NCBI GenBank assembly: GCA_023091665.1
Contig: JALJCQ010000025.1
Coordinates: forward strand, 124,001 to 188,000
Direction of reading: 5' to 3'
DNA: 64,000 bases
Source: Pythium myriotylum
Taxonomy: Eukaryota > Oomycota > Peronosporomycetes > Pythiales > Pythiaceae
Below, piece after piece: positions 1-11,728 of this stretch (position 1 is the stretch's first letter; each line of letters opens with the position of its first letter). The notes under the pieces were generated by a model that was given only the letters and a program-made list of their open reading frames with translations, searched no databases and was not told the origin of the DNA. The translations under genes and the position numbers were made by a program.

Positions 1-31
1 TATACAGCGTGACGTCTGGATGCACAGTATT

Positions 32-1001
32 TGTTGGAATGAACACAGCAAGACTCTATTGAAAAAAAGTTCCCTTTATTACTCGTTCCCTTATTCCTAG
101 TTGCTAGCTCTAGACGTGCTCAGTCTGAAGCAAAAAGGAAAGTGAGCTCCACTTTCCTCGCTTCTTGTTCCTCATCGCACTGGTTGTGGGCCTCGGTCAG
201 GCCGGAGAGGTTGCCACCCAACCGTCCAGTCTGACCGAGGCCTTTACCGAATTGCACTTGTATAAAACTGTATTAAACATAGAGTCTAACAGTATTGACT
301 TGTCGATTCAGCAGATACACTGTCGTGTTCACCGCGTCAGCCCACCATCGTACGTCCAGGCCTTCAAAGTGCAGCATGCTCCGCCCCGACTCGATGATTG
401 CGCATGAATAGGATGTCCTATTCATTCGCTCGGCAAGTCCGTTTTTCTGAGGACCGTACGGTGTCGAACGCTGATGATCGATACCACTCGCGCGGCAAAG
501 TGCGTCGACCGACGTGTTGACAAATTCGATCCCATTGTCGGCCCGAAATGTCTGGATCTTCTTGCCAAACTGGTTTTGTACGAGAGCCTTGTACTCTGCA
601 AAGCGAGCTGCTACTTTGCTCTACTTTTTCTTGAGAAAATAAACAGTGACGTAGCGTGAGTAGTCGTAGATGAATGTCAGTATATACCGTGCACCACCAG
701 TCGAGGGGGTCTTGAATGGTCCCATGTGGTCACTGTGGATTAACTCGAGGACTCTATAACTCTTTACATAAGACTTTGACGAAGGGAACGAAGCGACAGT
801 CTGCTTCCCCTTCAAGCATCCTGAGCACAAGGCGCCGGCTTCGCCCTTAATCATCGGCAAACCATCCACAGCCGCCTGTGTGCCAGTGTAGCGTCCGCTT
901 GATGCATGGCCTAAGCGCGCGTGCCAAAGCTCCCACTGCGCTGGAGCTCCAGCACAGTCGACCATCATGGCCGTCTCAGGTTCTACCGAGAGCTGGTACA
1001 T
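32..1001 (-). pseudogene. Copia LTR-retrotransposon integrase fragment
   Basis: Two blocks in one reading frame resemble a Copia polyprotein. Block 1001-624 has the GAG-pre-integrase zinc-finger pattern (WHARLGHAS, then CSGCLKGKQ) and the start of the integrase core (IHSDHMGPF, YDYSRY). After an in-frame TAG at 621-623 the same frame continues to a stop at 273-275 with the core motifs FRADNG and YGPQKNGLAERMNR. Gag, protease, reverse transcriptase and RNase H are absent. The sequence at 32-37 reads CCAACA on the minus strand, as expected at the end of a Copia LTR, and 189-200/231-242 is a 12-base inverted repeat, so the stretch left of 273 may be LTR-derived. The upstream side is cut at the hairpin near 1013. 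This is a dead fragment; the family call is firm. Confidence 0.82.
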
Positions 1002-1012
1002 GGTCCCGACCC

Positions 1013-1081
1013 TTGGTTTATTAAGAGTAAGATGACGCTCTTGGAACCTTCAAGAGCGTCATCCTACTCTTAATAAACCAA
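1013..1081. repeat. long hairpin at a transposon junction
   Basis: Two 31-base arms (1013-1043 and 1051-1081) are reverse complements with one mismatch around a 7-base loop. The hairpin lies exactly where the Copia fragment ends and the next transposon remnant begins, so it may be a terminal inverted repeat pair or a small folded element. Confidence 0.85.
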
Positions 1082-1083
1082 CA

Positions 1084-3076
1084 AAAACTTATGCCGAACT
1101 TCACAGCAATTCCACGCGCTGTGATCTGAGCGATCGAGATGTGGCGACGACCCAGTATCGGAATGTGGAGAAACTGAACGATTTCGACGCCGTGCTTGGC
1201 CAATATTTACGGAAGGAGCACTAGCAGAAGCATGTTCTGGTAGCAGGGTGCATTATCAGACTGGAACACGATGCGTGTAACTTCAGGGAGGTCCTTCCGC
1301 AGACGGATAATCACAGCCTCAATCATTGATAACATCTTGCTTATTGTCAGGTGGACAAGTGATCGTAGTACAGCTTCTGGTCGATCACCTCGGGTTCATA
1401 TCCGTCGTAGCCCTCTTGATACTCGAGATATTGGACTAACGCACCATGCCACGTCATACCGCGTTTGCCGTAGTGCTCAACCGTCTTCCCACGATAGTAC
1501 AGAGGCTCCAACTTCATTTTGAAGTGGTTTAACGCTATCACTTCTGTTGTCACTTTGCTCTGTAGCGTTGCATTTTTCAGATCTTCCGTGGCCTGGTAAA
1601 TCACAGCCTGTTGGTTCAACACTCGTAGACGATGGCCGAGGTATAGTCTCGCCTTATTTGCGCATTCGTCAAGCGCCTGAGACGCCGTTTTTGGTGCACC
1701 CGCAGCTCTCAAACCTGTTCTGATGTGCTTGAAAACGCGAAGATGTTGACACAATCATCACATGCGCCAGCTTCAGGAGTGCATTTCTCGGGTGTGTGGC
1801 CGAGCGCGTACTGGATGTCATGAAGCCTGCAGGGTAGGTTGGACTGAACATGCTCGTCAAATCCATACTTCTAGTACGATTGCACTACCTCGACGTCCAC
1901 GAGGAGCGACCCTTCATCATCTTTTGAAGCAGCCGCTGTGTCATTCACTAGAAGACCCACAACGTAGTCAACGGCTGTCCTAGTATCCGGGTCTCGAGCA
2001 GTGATTCGATTCACTACGCGGAACAATGTCGCTCGTGAGAGAGGTTTGAGATTAGATGGAACACTCAGAGTATAGGCCTCGAACATATGCGTTAGAGTCT
2101 TCTGTCGTGTGATGGCGGGTATAATGGCCCACGTTCCCTCGAGCTTTAAACGCTTCGCACCCCACGAAAGGTACGTCACATTCGTTCCCGATAGAATGAA
2201 ATTCACTGCATGCTTCACAGTCTCCTCTGTCAAACTGCTGAACTTGATGCGCCATCGTCTCGATCGCAGTACCAACTTGAAGAAGTTTGAGATCTTTGCG
2301 ACCTTGCGCAAAGCTTTCAGGGGATAGCGAAAATATCATCTCGGCCGCAAATGATTCAATCAACGATCGCCTTTGAAACTGACACATGACGGCGCGCAAC
2401 AAGCTTTTTTCGCACAACCCTTTCTGTACCATTGGGTAGCATTCTGCAACTGTACGAAGTAATGTGCTGGGCTCGCTCTTCAATTGATTGTCTTCTCCAC
2501 CGATGACACATTGCATGAGCTCAGTCGTTGCGGCAGGGTTGTTCGCGCAGACAATTGAGCAGACGCGTTGAATGATCTCGCAAACGATCGATATCGCCCA
2601 GCGGGCACCTGATTTATCACGTTGCTGCCAAAAACATGGATCCTGACGCTGTATCACTGGTGGGATATGCTTGTGGAAGCGCTCGGCTCTATCATCCAAG
2701 CGAAGACTTTCAACACGTCTGAGATTGTGGTGCACTTTGACGTGCTTCTCACAGCAGGGTTCGAGCTGTAAAATAAAGAGTGCAGAACGAACTCTGTCGC
2801 AGGTGTGAGCGGTGACTCGGACAAATCACCGGGTTTGTATGTATTTGTTGCTCGTTTGACGACTGCCATGTCTTCATCAGCCTACACGCCCTTCTTCGCT
2901 TGCTCACGCTGGCCCTTCAAACGCGCCGCTACCCGAGCTGGTTTAGTGCCGTCTTGATCACATCCACGTCGGCTACACAGCCCGCATCCTGGGTGGCTGC
3001 AGATCCTCACCTTGCACGAACACGCCCCAGTGCCGTCTCGCTGACTCTCCATTTGTTGCTTATTTGCTGAACACAC
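1084..3076 (-). pseudogene. shattered DDE-type DNA transposon ORF
   Basis: A chain of minus-strand open segments reads as one protein broken by stops and frameshifts. From the N-terminus: a Cys-rich basic segment (3076-2885) ending in an in-frame TAG at 2882-2884 and continuing in the same frame to about 2654; a middle part (2735-2052 and 2311-1871) with the block SWGAKRLKLEGTW; a part at 1754-1347 rich in KARLYLGHRLRVLNQQ and YDGYEPE; and a C-terminal part near 1320-1084 with QSDNAPCYQN, a D-containing block typical of DDE transposases. The blocks resemble repeated oomycete proteins that I take to be transposases; I cannot assign a superfamily. No intact copy exists here. Confidence 0.5.
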
Positions 3077-4116
3077 AGGTTGGATTATTTGTCTCTAAAC
3101 AGCACCCAACCTACTTTTAGTCTTTCGTGACCTTTCTCCGTCTCCCACCATTGGATCACCATTAGCAAACCCGCCAACGTCAAGAGATTGCAACACGACC
3201 GAGCGAAGACCCGTCGCATGAAACACTTGATGTCCTTCTGGTCACAACAGGTGAACCTGCCACCACCTGATTGTCCAACGTTGAGTTGGTGCCTTTAGTG
3301 ATGATGCAATCTCACCCTGCATGACAATTATTCTGGCGTGGGATACACGGGTTACGGAAGAAAGCCGGGGATGGGCACTACTCTGTGCAACAAAGTACAG
3401 CAGATTTCTCTATCCAATCGCTCCAATATCACTTGACTGGTAGAGTAGCTGCGGTTTTATGACTATGTAATGTCGCGCTCTCCGCGTTATTCCTGTTGGA
3501 AAGTAAGTTCTCAACTGGTTTTGTCTCTCTTGGAAAGCAAGTTCTCAAGCAGATTACGGTAGGTCCACTCTTCAAGACAAGTCTATTATTATAGTATATT
3601 TTGGGCAGACTGTGAAAAACATATGGGAAGGTGGGGATATATAGTATGACCGCACATTCAAGACTTGTTCAGCTGGTCGTGGTGGTCCATGGTTGCTGTA
3701 CCCAAATCGAATCCTTTGTGATCGTGCCCGGTTTGGGGTTTCGGGTTGAAGCGTCCCCCGGGACACAACAACCATGGTTGGCCTAACCGTTGGAGGCCTA
3801 GAGATGGGTGAGGAGGCGGCGCTTCAGGTCGACAGTCTTGAGGCTGTGCGGCTAGGTCTCAGGTCTTGGCGGAAAGACCAGGATCTCGGACCTGATGACC
3901 TCTTGCACCATAATCTGCTGTCGATAGGATCCCGCCAATCGTTGATCTCTATTCTATAATACGTGTCTCCCATTGGTCAACTTGGGTTTTTCCGCCACAA
4001 TCTCTTGGACCGTCATAATCTGCTGAAATACGTTACGCCTTTCGTATCATGGAGAAATGCTTGATATAAATATCGAGATAGCACTTGGTAGCACTTCTCG
4101 TCAATCCGATACCGAC
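3077..4116. other. no gene recognised
   Basis: The open frames here are short, overlap on both strands and carry no recognisable domain. No RNA gene or clear repeat was seen. Confidence 0.5.
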
Positions 4117-4455
4117 ATGGTGATGTCCGAAGATTCCGACTTCGTGATGGCGTCAAGTCATCCAGCGCTATTGCGTCAAGACCATCTGTACCTAGATGAT
4201 GCCCAGTGGGCGAATCTCCAGAAGATGTAGGCCATCAATGACCGAGCAAGAATCATCGAGCTGCTCCGACGAAACTTTGGCGGAATTCTCTCCCATTTCG
4301 CGCGCTTTCACGACCACGAGATAGCTCTCGAGAGTCATGTTCTGGACGTCGTCACGTCCCGTGTGTTTGCGACTCAGGCTACCCAGCCAAGCCAGGTGTC
4401 GCCGACGGTCTCCTATGTCAACTCGATGCCAACATGGCTGCGAATGCGCTCGTAG
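4117..4455 (+). pseudogene. coding-like remnant, unidentified
   Basis: From an ATG at 4117 one frame runs to a TAG at 4455 with a single internal TAG at 4228-4230. Between the stops it reads like a real helical protein (an IIELLRRNFGGILSHFARFHDHE-like block, shortened here to its ends IIELL and RFHDHE). Coding-like text continues in another frame to about 4640, which suggests a frameshift. The family was not recognised; a retroelement gag or an old host gene are both possible. Confidence 0.3.
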
Positions 4456-5493
4456 ATGCCGTCATGCTGACGACGTCCATGGAATCAATGAGTCCCCAGT
4501 GGTGAGATTTCTGCGAACACCCCGCGCTCCTAGAGGTCGCGTTCGTCATCGCGCTGCGAGAAGACTACGTTCAGTGTCTTTCGCCCGGTTTATCCATGAA
4601 TCCGGCAACGCCTCACGCCACGTCGGTTCCGCCACCGGTCTAAGGCTGAGCATCATAGACCTTAGTGGAGTCGCTCTGAGCACGATCGACTTGCATGCGA
4701 TCGACGCAAAGGTTCTTCACATCCAGCGTTCCACTTCTTGGAAGTTTGATCTCTTCCAGCGCTATTGTGCGCGCAAGAGGCACGGTGTTTGTACCCGCCG
4801 TGGTCAACCACGGCGCTCATTGCATGGAAATGACAGTTCCCACTTGGCGTGGCGCTGTCTGCTGGATGATCGCTCGTCACTACGCGACTCAAGGGATCTA
4901 TTCCCTGCAGCCACGATCTATTCGTCATTTATGTTGACTTCTCAAAAATGAACAAATACGGTTGCATGCATTTCATACTTTTCAGTAACTACCAGCTGAA
5001 ACGTATATAGCAACCTCAGTGGACCAAATCTGCCGGTGTAGCCGATTTTTAGCTTTGCGACCTTGCCTTGTCTGACGCGTAGAATCCTACTTGGCAAGCA
5101 TCTTTTGCGTCCTCAATGTCGACATCATCACATCTGATGGGGCTTTGATTGAATCTTACATGCGGAAGTATCCTCTGGGTGCCGACGATATACAATACAC
5201 TATTTCATGATGGATGCAAAAACCTCACCAGCAGTTGAGGCGTTCAACCAAATGAACATGCGATTTCTGCCAAATGAAGAGCCAGAATATCAAAAGCAAG
5301 AAGGAGGAATACCTTGTGTTGCTTCGGTTTGACAAAATCGGTCGATGGAAACGAACGCAATTTTTGGTGAGCAGATTTCCGAGCCGAAATTGGTGGACGC
5401 CTGTGGTTAGACAAAAAAAGTGGCGGCAAATTCAAACGTACTGACTTACAGAAGAAGAATGTTTCGGTTTACTGGACTGATGGGCGACGGAGC
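4456..5493. other. no gene recognised
   Basis: Apart from the possible frameshifted tail of the preceding remnant, nothing with a domain or a plausible gene structure is visible. A short palindrome lies at about 4797-4820. Confidence 0.45.
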
Positions 5494-5835
5494 CTACACA
5501 CGTACCACCACGTCAATACCATATCCAACCGCAAAACGTGCGTGGAAATGCACCTCTTCTTGTTCGCGTAGGCGTGTCATGTGAGCTGACAGAGCGTCTC
5601 CAAGCGAAATGCTTTCGTGGCAACCTTGGCTGCCCATCGTTTTGCTCTTTTTGGAACCGGAAAACGAGCGTAGCAGTTCACGGTCCTTCAGCCACGTTCT
5701 GAGCGTCGACTCGCTTGTGTCCATGACGGATGCCACCGTCGACAGAGGCTCGCCGTCCTCGATCATCGCGATCGCGTTTAGCTTCTCTTCGATCGTGTAG
5801 GTACGGCGCTGGCGCTTGGTTGGGGCGGCGAACAT
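5494..5835 (-). pseudogene. Pogo/CENP-B-type transposase N-terminus, truncated
   Basis: The first internal ATG (5835) opens a frame that begins with a basic stretch (KRQRRTYTIEEKLNAI) followed by a helix-turn-helix of the Psq/CENP-B N-terminal kind (STVASVMDTSESTLRTWLKDR). These domains bind transposon ends in Pogo-like elements and also occur in domesticated DNA-binding proteins. The DDE nuclease expected downstream is missing and the last 40 residues look unrelated, so I read it as a truncated element. The longer frame starting at 5922 adds a Pro/Arg-rich leader that is probably not coding. Confidence 0.6.
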
Positions 5836-7026
5836 CGTGCTCGTGATGCGATGGGTGGAAAAGTTTTGAAGTGAGTGTGCCCCCGCGCGGCAGCCTCGGG
5901 GCGAAATCCAGAAGCGCGCCATTTGGTTTGGGCGCGGAAATCGGAGAGAACAAAAACTCAGGACTAGCGTGGGATTGGTGGAAAATAATTGGATTGATTG
6001 GACCGATAGCGGTTTTGTTTTATCTGGTGTTCTTTTCCGTCGTTATCCGTAGCCCCAACCATTGCGACGCTGATGTGGTCAATTGCTCGGAGGCATACAA
6101 ATAAGGGGCCCAGCAGTAGTTTTGACAACGTAATGATAAGATCGATGCAGCGTTGTCGACTACCACCAACAGCTACGTAATTGAGCAATCAAAAGATAGC
6201 GTACATATCCAAATTCACATCCTCTCCAGCGTGAAGCTACAAACTCTGCACACAAAAAACGGCAAGAAAGCGATGGAATCGCGCCAACCGAGCGACGCAC
6301 TTAACCCATGCTGCTGTCCGCAACTTCTGCTAGAGCACTACGGAGGATGCGGCCACGCGCCATACACTGGAGGGCGGGAACTGGCCATGAGCCCGGCATT
6401 CCTCGGGTCGTGATGGGAATCAAGAGAAACTTGCAAATGGATCCAGAGAAGTATTTCTGGATCGAAAACCCCTCTAGCGATATTTAATTGGACAGTACAG
6501 GTGAGCAGTTTGATGGTTCTTGGTCTCGGTGGTTCAAACAGCCAGGGACGGAAAAGTGGAGTGGAACCCACAATACTCTCTCCACTGATTCAATACACCT
6601 TCAAAGGATGAGCTTACAGGTTTTGCTTGTATGAAGCATCGCTCGATTCTGCATCTGGGGGATAAAAGAGCAGTTTTAACAATTTTTAATCAATTGCGAA
6701 TGCGCCGTATTACCCTAACACGTGGCATAAAATATTGCCGAATTAGCGTACTGTGAGAAATATCTTCGTAGCCTACCAAGTGCATGAGCTAATGACGTGT
6801 AGCCAAGCAATCGAGACAACACTAACCTTCAACAGTAGGTCCGATGGTGGGACCGGAATCATCTCATTCGAGAGATTTCCAAAGCCAAAATCCGCACCCG
6901 CTCCCGCACACGGAATAAAATAGTCCAGAACCTTTCTAAATCGATGGGTGTGCGGGATGGGACCCGGAGATTTGAGTGAATGTGGAGATTGTAAACGTAC
7001 AACGTGAAACAACGCACTGCGGAGCG
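5836..7026. other. no gene recognised
   Basis: Overlapping short frames only, with no recognisable domain or splice pattern. Confidence 0.45.
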
Positions 7027-7500
7027 ATGGCGAGGCGCAATATCGCTCTTCTCCGCCAGGTGAGCGCCGACACGCTCTTCAAGGTGAAATACGGTAGCGT
7101 CATGGACGCGTAGGAGAAGCTTACCAGGGTCGTTGCCCAAGTTCCAGGCTTCGAGCGGGAGAGCTTCGACGGGAAAAGGGCCCAGAACCGCTTCTGTGCG
7201 CTGCCAGAGAAACACAAAGTCGACGACAAAGAGTTAGCCAGGCTGTCGGTTACGTCTGAAGAATAGAAGGAGAAACGAGAGCTCCTACAGTTTCGCTTGG
7301 CTGTCTTTCGTGACCACAAGCTTGATGAGGCTGCAAAGACCGAAGAGGAGAGAAAAAAAAGAAAGACGATGACATCGCAGCAGGCGCCAAAGCCAGAGAC
7401 ACTGTGATGTGGCGTCTCGGCAAGCGTAGCTCCGAGGTCGAGCGCAAGACTCTGGAGAATAAGGGCAAAACCAACGTCACGAGCTTATCCACCGGAGATA
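7027..7500 (+). pseudogene. degraded oomycete lineage gene (KxPGFERESFDGKxAQNRF type)
   Basis: From ATG 7027 a frame encodes a charged protein with the block VPGFERESFDGKRAQNRF and then a K/E-rich helix. It is broken by TAG at 7111-7113, TAG at 7264-7266 and TGA at 7405-7407, and resumes one frame over with RLGKRSSEVERK. The pattern recalls a large family of oomycete hypothetical proteins with a Myb/SANT-like N-terminus that is often mobile or repetitive. The family link is from memory; the broken state is directly visible. Confidence 0.5.
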
Positions 7501-7503
7501 GCA

Positions 7504-7936
7504 TGCCTTTTTTTTAAGTCGATGGCCGCCCACAGCGTTTTCATCCTGCCGAATGACCACTCAACAGCCTCGCGGACGCAGCTGATCGCTCGATTAAATG
7601 CTTGCTGCTGCTCGGTCAGAGACACACCCTTGTATGGCGCCACGACGTGGCGGTAGATACATACCATACGCAGAATCACCGTAGATAAATTGACCGTCCA
7701 AAATGTCGTCGTGCTGAGCGAGCCGCTCGCGCAACTCACTAAGCCGAAGCATGGTCGAGTCGTGAACGCGCCCTTCCACGGAGCCCTTGAAATGGACACA
7801 GAGTCAGTCTGGGGCCGTCAAGCACTGAACGTTGACGCGATGGATTCTTTTGTGACCATTGTAGATCACCTTTTGTAGGTTGTTCTGCCGCTAGATACGG
7901 CAGGTCGCCACTTAGATCCCATCTATGATCATGCAT
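7504..7936 (-). pseudogene. PIF/Harbinger-type DDE nuclease remnant
   Basis: The minus strand carries a DDE_Tnp_4-like nuclease in two overlapping frames. Visible blocks are a MIIDG near the N-terminal end, YNGHKRIH, GRVHDSTML, YGDSAYG and VREAVEWSFGRMKTLW, which match the order of catalytic Asp, Asp and Glu blocks of Harbinger transposases. The frame changes between the YGDSAYG region (7779-7594) and the C-terminal region (to 7504), and an in-frame stop follows IIDGI. Its start abuts the truncated C-terminus of the MULE copy at 7929. Confidence 0.7.
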
Positions 7937-8194
7937 GTGATCTCAAGAAGTCGCTTCGTGTGACATCGGTGTCTGCCTGTTTAAACCTTGATGTCGCATT
8001 GAAGCTCCCGCAAGGATTGTTTGTAGTCGCAAAGCCAGGCGGAGTATGGAACACCTGCCATCGCCAGTATCTACTCTGGAGCCACTGTGTCGCAAAATAT
8101 GGCACAAACACCGTCAACTGCGGGATCACCATCCATTGCTCGTACACAGAAGCCATTGCATTGAGGAAAATGCCAAAACTGTCTGTATACTCAG

Positions 8195-9416
8195 TAGTAG
8201 ATCTCATAATTGATGCCCATCCTTGGCTACCTCTACCAAAATAGAAGCGTATACTATGAGGTGATTTCGGTAATGTTACTATGGGGTCTGAACGTGGTTT
8301 GGTGGTATGGGCGCGCCATGTGTCACGTAGTAGGTTGAAAACGGAGAAAGTTGGCGTACGTAACTCGCTTCGAACCGCCGACGGCAACAAACTTTACTTG
8401 GAATTAGACTTGAACTTCGAGATATCACTGATTCTTCGAAGTGGACGTCCGAACCTCCAACACGCCCATTCAACGGGTCCTCACTTACCAGAGGTAACGA
8501 GAGTGCACTTCGAGAAGAAGAGAATGCTTCGGGGTTGGCCCGATGTCGGCGCGGACGAGACCACCCAGACGAGACCACCCAGGCTCAGACATATTCCTGT
8601 CCGACTGGTCGAATCCGACTTCCTGATACAAACTGTAAGCTGTTTCACTGACTAGAAAGGAGTTCGATACAACTGGGAACGGTCTTGTCGAAGGGGGGAA
8701 CTTTCTGTACTGACTTCCCGGATGGGAGGCTGTGAATCGTTCTCACCCTCTTCCCCGGGTTATTGGGTTTTTCCTACTTCAATAGCAGGCCTCTATTCAG
8801 CCCTGCCACGCTACACCTACTGTTTTGTGTATTATTCTCTGCTGCTCGCGGATCCTCTAATCAGGCCCACGATCCTAATGCCTACTGTTTGTATGCATTC
8901 TTTTTCGATACTAAAACTGCTTACTGACTTATCACAGCAATTTAAAGATTTTCCACGCCACTTCACCACACATGCAGCAATGCCGGGTTCGAGTCCCTTC
9001 TCTGGGAGTGATTCCGCAGCACCATGCTGAATTGGAGGGCCATGAGGTTGATGCGTGTGCGCTGCTACTTCCACTGATAAATGAGCGCCCGAACTAGGAT
9101 CCGTGGGCGGTTGTTGAGAAACAGGTTGGCTATGGTATCGATAGAGCCGTCCGCCATGTAGAACTCCAATGCTGCGTTCTTTACATCATGTGAAATTGGC
9201 ATGCGCTCGAAGTTGTTTGGCTTCGCATGCTCGCCCTTTACGCCGGTCCCCCCCCCCCCCCCCTCCCCGCGCGCCATTTCCGAACAGCTGGACGGGGAAT
9301 CGCCGCTGTCACAAAACGGGTAGCATTTATGTACTATATCCAAAACAATACTCGGCTACAACTACCATAGTAGAAGCGCGTATCTTATGAGATCGCATCA
9401 ATTATGAGATCTACTA
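8195..9416. mobile_element. 1.2-kb insertion bounded by 22-bp inverted repeats
   Basis: Positions 8195-8216 and 9395-9416 are perfect reverse complements of 22 bases. They sit exactly at the break between two halves of the MULE transposase, whose frame reads into HYS on one side and TTEYTDSFG on the other. Just inside each end there is also a related direct copy of about 40 bases (8225-8260 and about 9350-9390). The interior holds no intact transposase. A minus-strand frame at 9343-9065 has a helix-turn-helix-like stretch (VKNAALEFYMADGSIDTIAN), which could be a transposase N-terminal remnant. A 15-base C run lies near 9248. A clean target-site duplication could not be fixed. Confidence 0.6.
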
Positions 9417-9599
9417 TAGAGTAGTGCATGTGCATGCCCTTCATGACAGCACGGCGCAGCTGCTGGGTTTGCTTCCTCACGTTGTAGAACACGTGGAAAA
9501 AGCACATCGAAAACGTTGATTGTGCAAACTCGTCGACTTGTTGGAAGGTATTAGACTGGGCATCCTCCGCGCCACCCATGACGAAGTTGATATTGAGAC

Positions 9600-10230
9600 G
9601 CGCGCCTGGTTGAACGTGACCAATAACGGAAACTAATAGCAATCGCAACGCGGCCCTCTATCAACGGGATGACGAAATAGTAAGCGATCCCGAGCGGCAG
9701 CGTCCAGAAGACGAACCAGCGATTGCCAGGCACGAACAAGAGCGTCTTCCAAAGCACGAATTCGCCTCTGCGCACGTCGTACATGACCACTCTTTGGTCT
9801 CGGTCCAGCTCTATCTCGACCACGATAGAGGACAGTCGTTGAGAATTTCAGCGCATCGCCGGTCTCTTTCTCTAACGTTCGAATTTGCGACGTGTGCAAC
9901 TCTCTTACACGGCCTCCAATGGAGATGGTCTCACGTCGCATATTATTGTGAATGGCCAGTCTCTAACCATCTGAGCACTTTCATTGGGTGCCCTAAACGG
10001 TCTCTATCTCGCTGTGGGATGGAATCGCATGAAGGTGTCGAAAAAGTTGGTAACTATCCACTCGATCTCGTCCTACTTGGTGAAGATGTCCATGATGCCT
10101 CTTCATCTTGCTTCTGTTGAAGTGTCTGTGGAACAATACGACAGGAGACTCTCCTCTAAATTGGACATCTGTTTCAAAATAGAGCAGCCAATCGCATTGC
10201 GTGGATATTTAGGGTTAGGGAGCCAGCGCT
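9600..10230 (-). mobile_element. foreign segment inside the MULE copy
   Basis: This stretch replaces what should be only about 20 codons of MULE transposase. Its minus strand contains two frames that seem to continue one another: a charged helical part (TLEKETGDALKF) and a part with WKTLLFVPGNRW and the hydrophobic run FVFWTLPLGIAYYFVIPLI. It therefore looks like a captured or inserted piece of coding sequence with a possible membrane segment. I do not recognise the source. Confidence 0.4.
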
Positions 10231-11168
10231 ACGAATGCTCAAAGGCCCGAAGACACTTGGAGTCCTCGTTCATTGTCCGCCTGCTGACGATCAAGATTGC
10301 TGCCAACTGATACTACCTCGCGTCAGTGAAGCCACTTCTTCTGATGGACGGGTATACCAAATCGCTTATGAAAGTAGCATCTCCATGGAATACAGTCGAC
10401 CGATCGTAGCTTGCGAAGCGAACACACGCAGAAAGTAGCTCCAAAGTGGTTACTTCGAGAATGAACGGATCATCATCCACGCCTTTGCAGACGTATGGAG
10501 CACCATTCCCGTCCTCGCGCGCCACAAAGACAAATGGTGAATCTTCAGGATTATCCACAATGAACTTGAGCCTGTCGACGGCTTGTTGGACCGCGTATAA
10601 CGTGTTTTTCGTCCCTTGGTGGCGGCGAAGGTACTTCACACAATTCTGTACTTGACGGAGCGATGGATAGCCGCGCATTGGCGGGACGATGTCACGAGAT
10701 GACTTTATGTTGCTCAGGATCAGCATTGGCGGGATCATGCATTCGTCTTGTTGGAGAATGCACGCTTTCATCGGGTCGGCGACGACAGATCCATGGCGAA
10801 CACCCCAAGGTGACTCTGCCCCGCGCAGATGACTGCGACCATCGTGCAGCACGATCCACTCGTCGCACTGTCCGCATGACCTCACTTTCTACTTCAATGG
10901 GCTGACGCCTTGTTCTTTACACGCTGGACTGTTGCAGACGAATCTCCTCTCCACCATGGTGGTCACCGTAGTGCCCTTTTACGGCTTGCCCGACGATTGC
11001 CGTGGTGCCTTGGTCGTGGAGGCGCGTTTCCATCGGGCGAATTACATAAGGTCGATGCGGATCCGTGTGGCTGACCTTCGCACAGCAAAACTCGTCATCT
11101 TGGTAGGTCTCATAGTCGTACGTCGAGCATAGCGACTTCACACAGGACCACTCCATTTTTGTTTTCAT

Positions 11169-11728
11169 GCCTCCTCCAACGAATGAGCGCGAACAGTTTC
11201 TTCAAATGTGGACCACGCTATACAGCTTTATCTTTTGTGGGCCACGCAGGGTGGAGCACTGCCCTATACTTGAGTGGACCACAATTCTACTTGACAGAGA
11301 ACAGCAGCTAAGTGCATAAATGCCGTCGAGGACACCACACTCCTGTCTATGCCCCACTTGTTCTGTAGATCCCAACCACCTGTCTGTGGAGTTCATCCGG
11401 TGTGTTCGCAGATATGTGCTTGTCACCAAATTGCTGTATGCATCCTTGGATCACTATTTCCCCCACTTGTTTAGTCTGTGCGATTCACCTGCTCTCCTGT
11501 TGCCCTCACTTGTTTAGTCTATGCGATTCACCTGCTCTCACTCAGAATCGAGGAAACCACGCGATTTGGTTCTGTCTCATGATGGTCGCTTTATATTATG
11601 GCGCTCGGATCTGCCATCATCTGCGCAAAAGAAACGTAGAGCACATGACAACACAAAAAATGCAGTGACAAACACACGACAAGCACTGATCGAAGTGTGT
11701 TTCTCATACCATACACGTGATCACCGTT
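11169..11728. repeat. spacer with 33-bp tandem repeat
   Basis: No gene was seen between the MULE remnant and the array. At 11464-11496 and 11507-11539 a 33-base unit is repeated directly with one difference (period 43). Confidence 0.6.

Larger units (their letters stand above)
7929..11168 (-). mobile_element. MULE transposase remnant split by two insertions
   Basis: Four minus-strand blocks read in order as one MULE-type transposase: an N-terminal Cys-containing block (11168-10917); 10885-10313 with GYPSLRQVQNCVKYLRR and FHGDAT, where the Asp of DAT is a MULE catalytic position; a short block to about 10230 with SRRTMNEDSKCLRAF; 9595-9417 with GGAEDAQSNTFQQV and FFHVFYNVRKQT; and about 8194-7929 with YWRWQVF and ATTNNPCGSFNA. 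The gaps at about 9600-10230 and 8195-9416 correspond to no transposase sequence and are best read as insertions. Frameshifts also separate the first two blocks. The C-terminus is truncated next to the Harbinger remnant. Confidence 0.7.

Noticed and set aside
8986..8996. GGTTCGAGTCC, a perfect tRNA/SINE B-box
   Set aside because: No A-box at the right distance and no acceptor or anticodon stem could be folded around it. It may be a SINE scrap but cannot be called.
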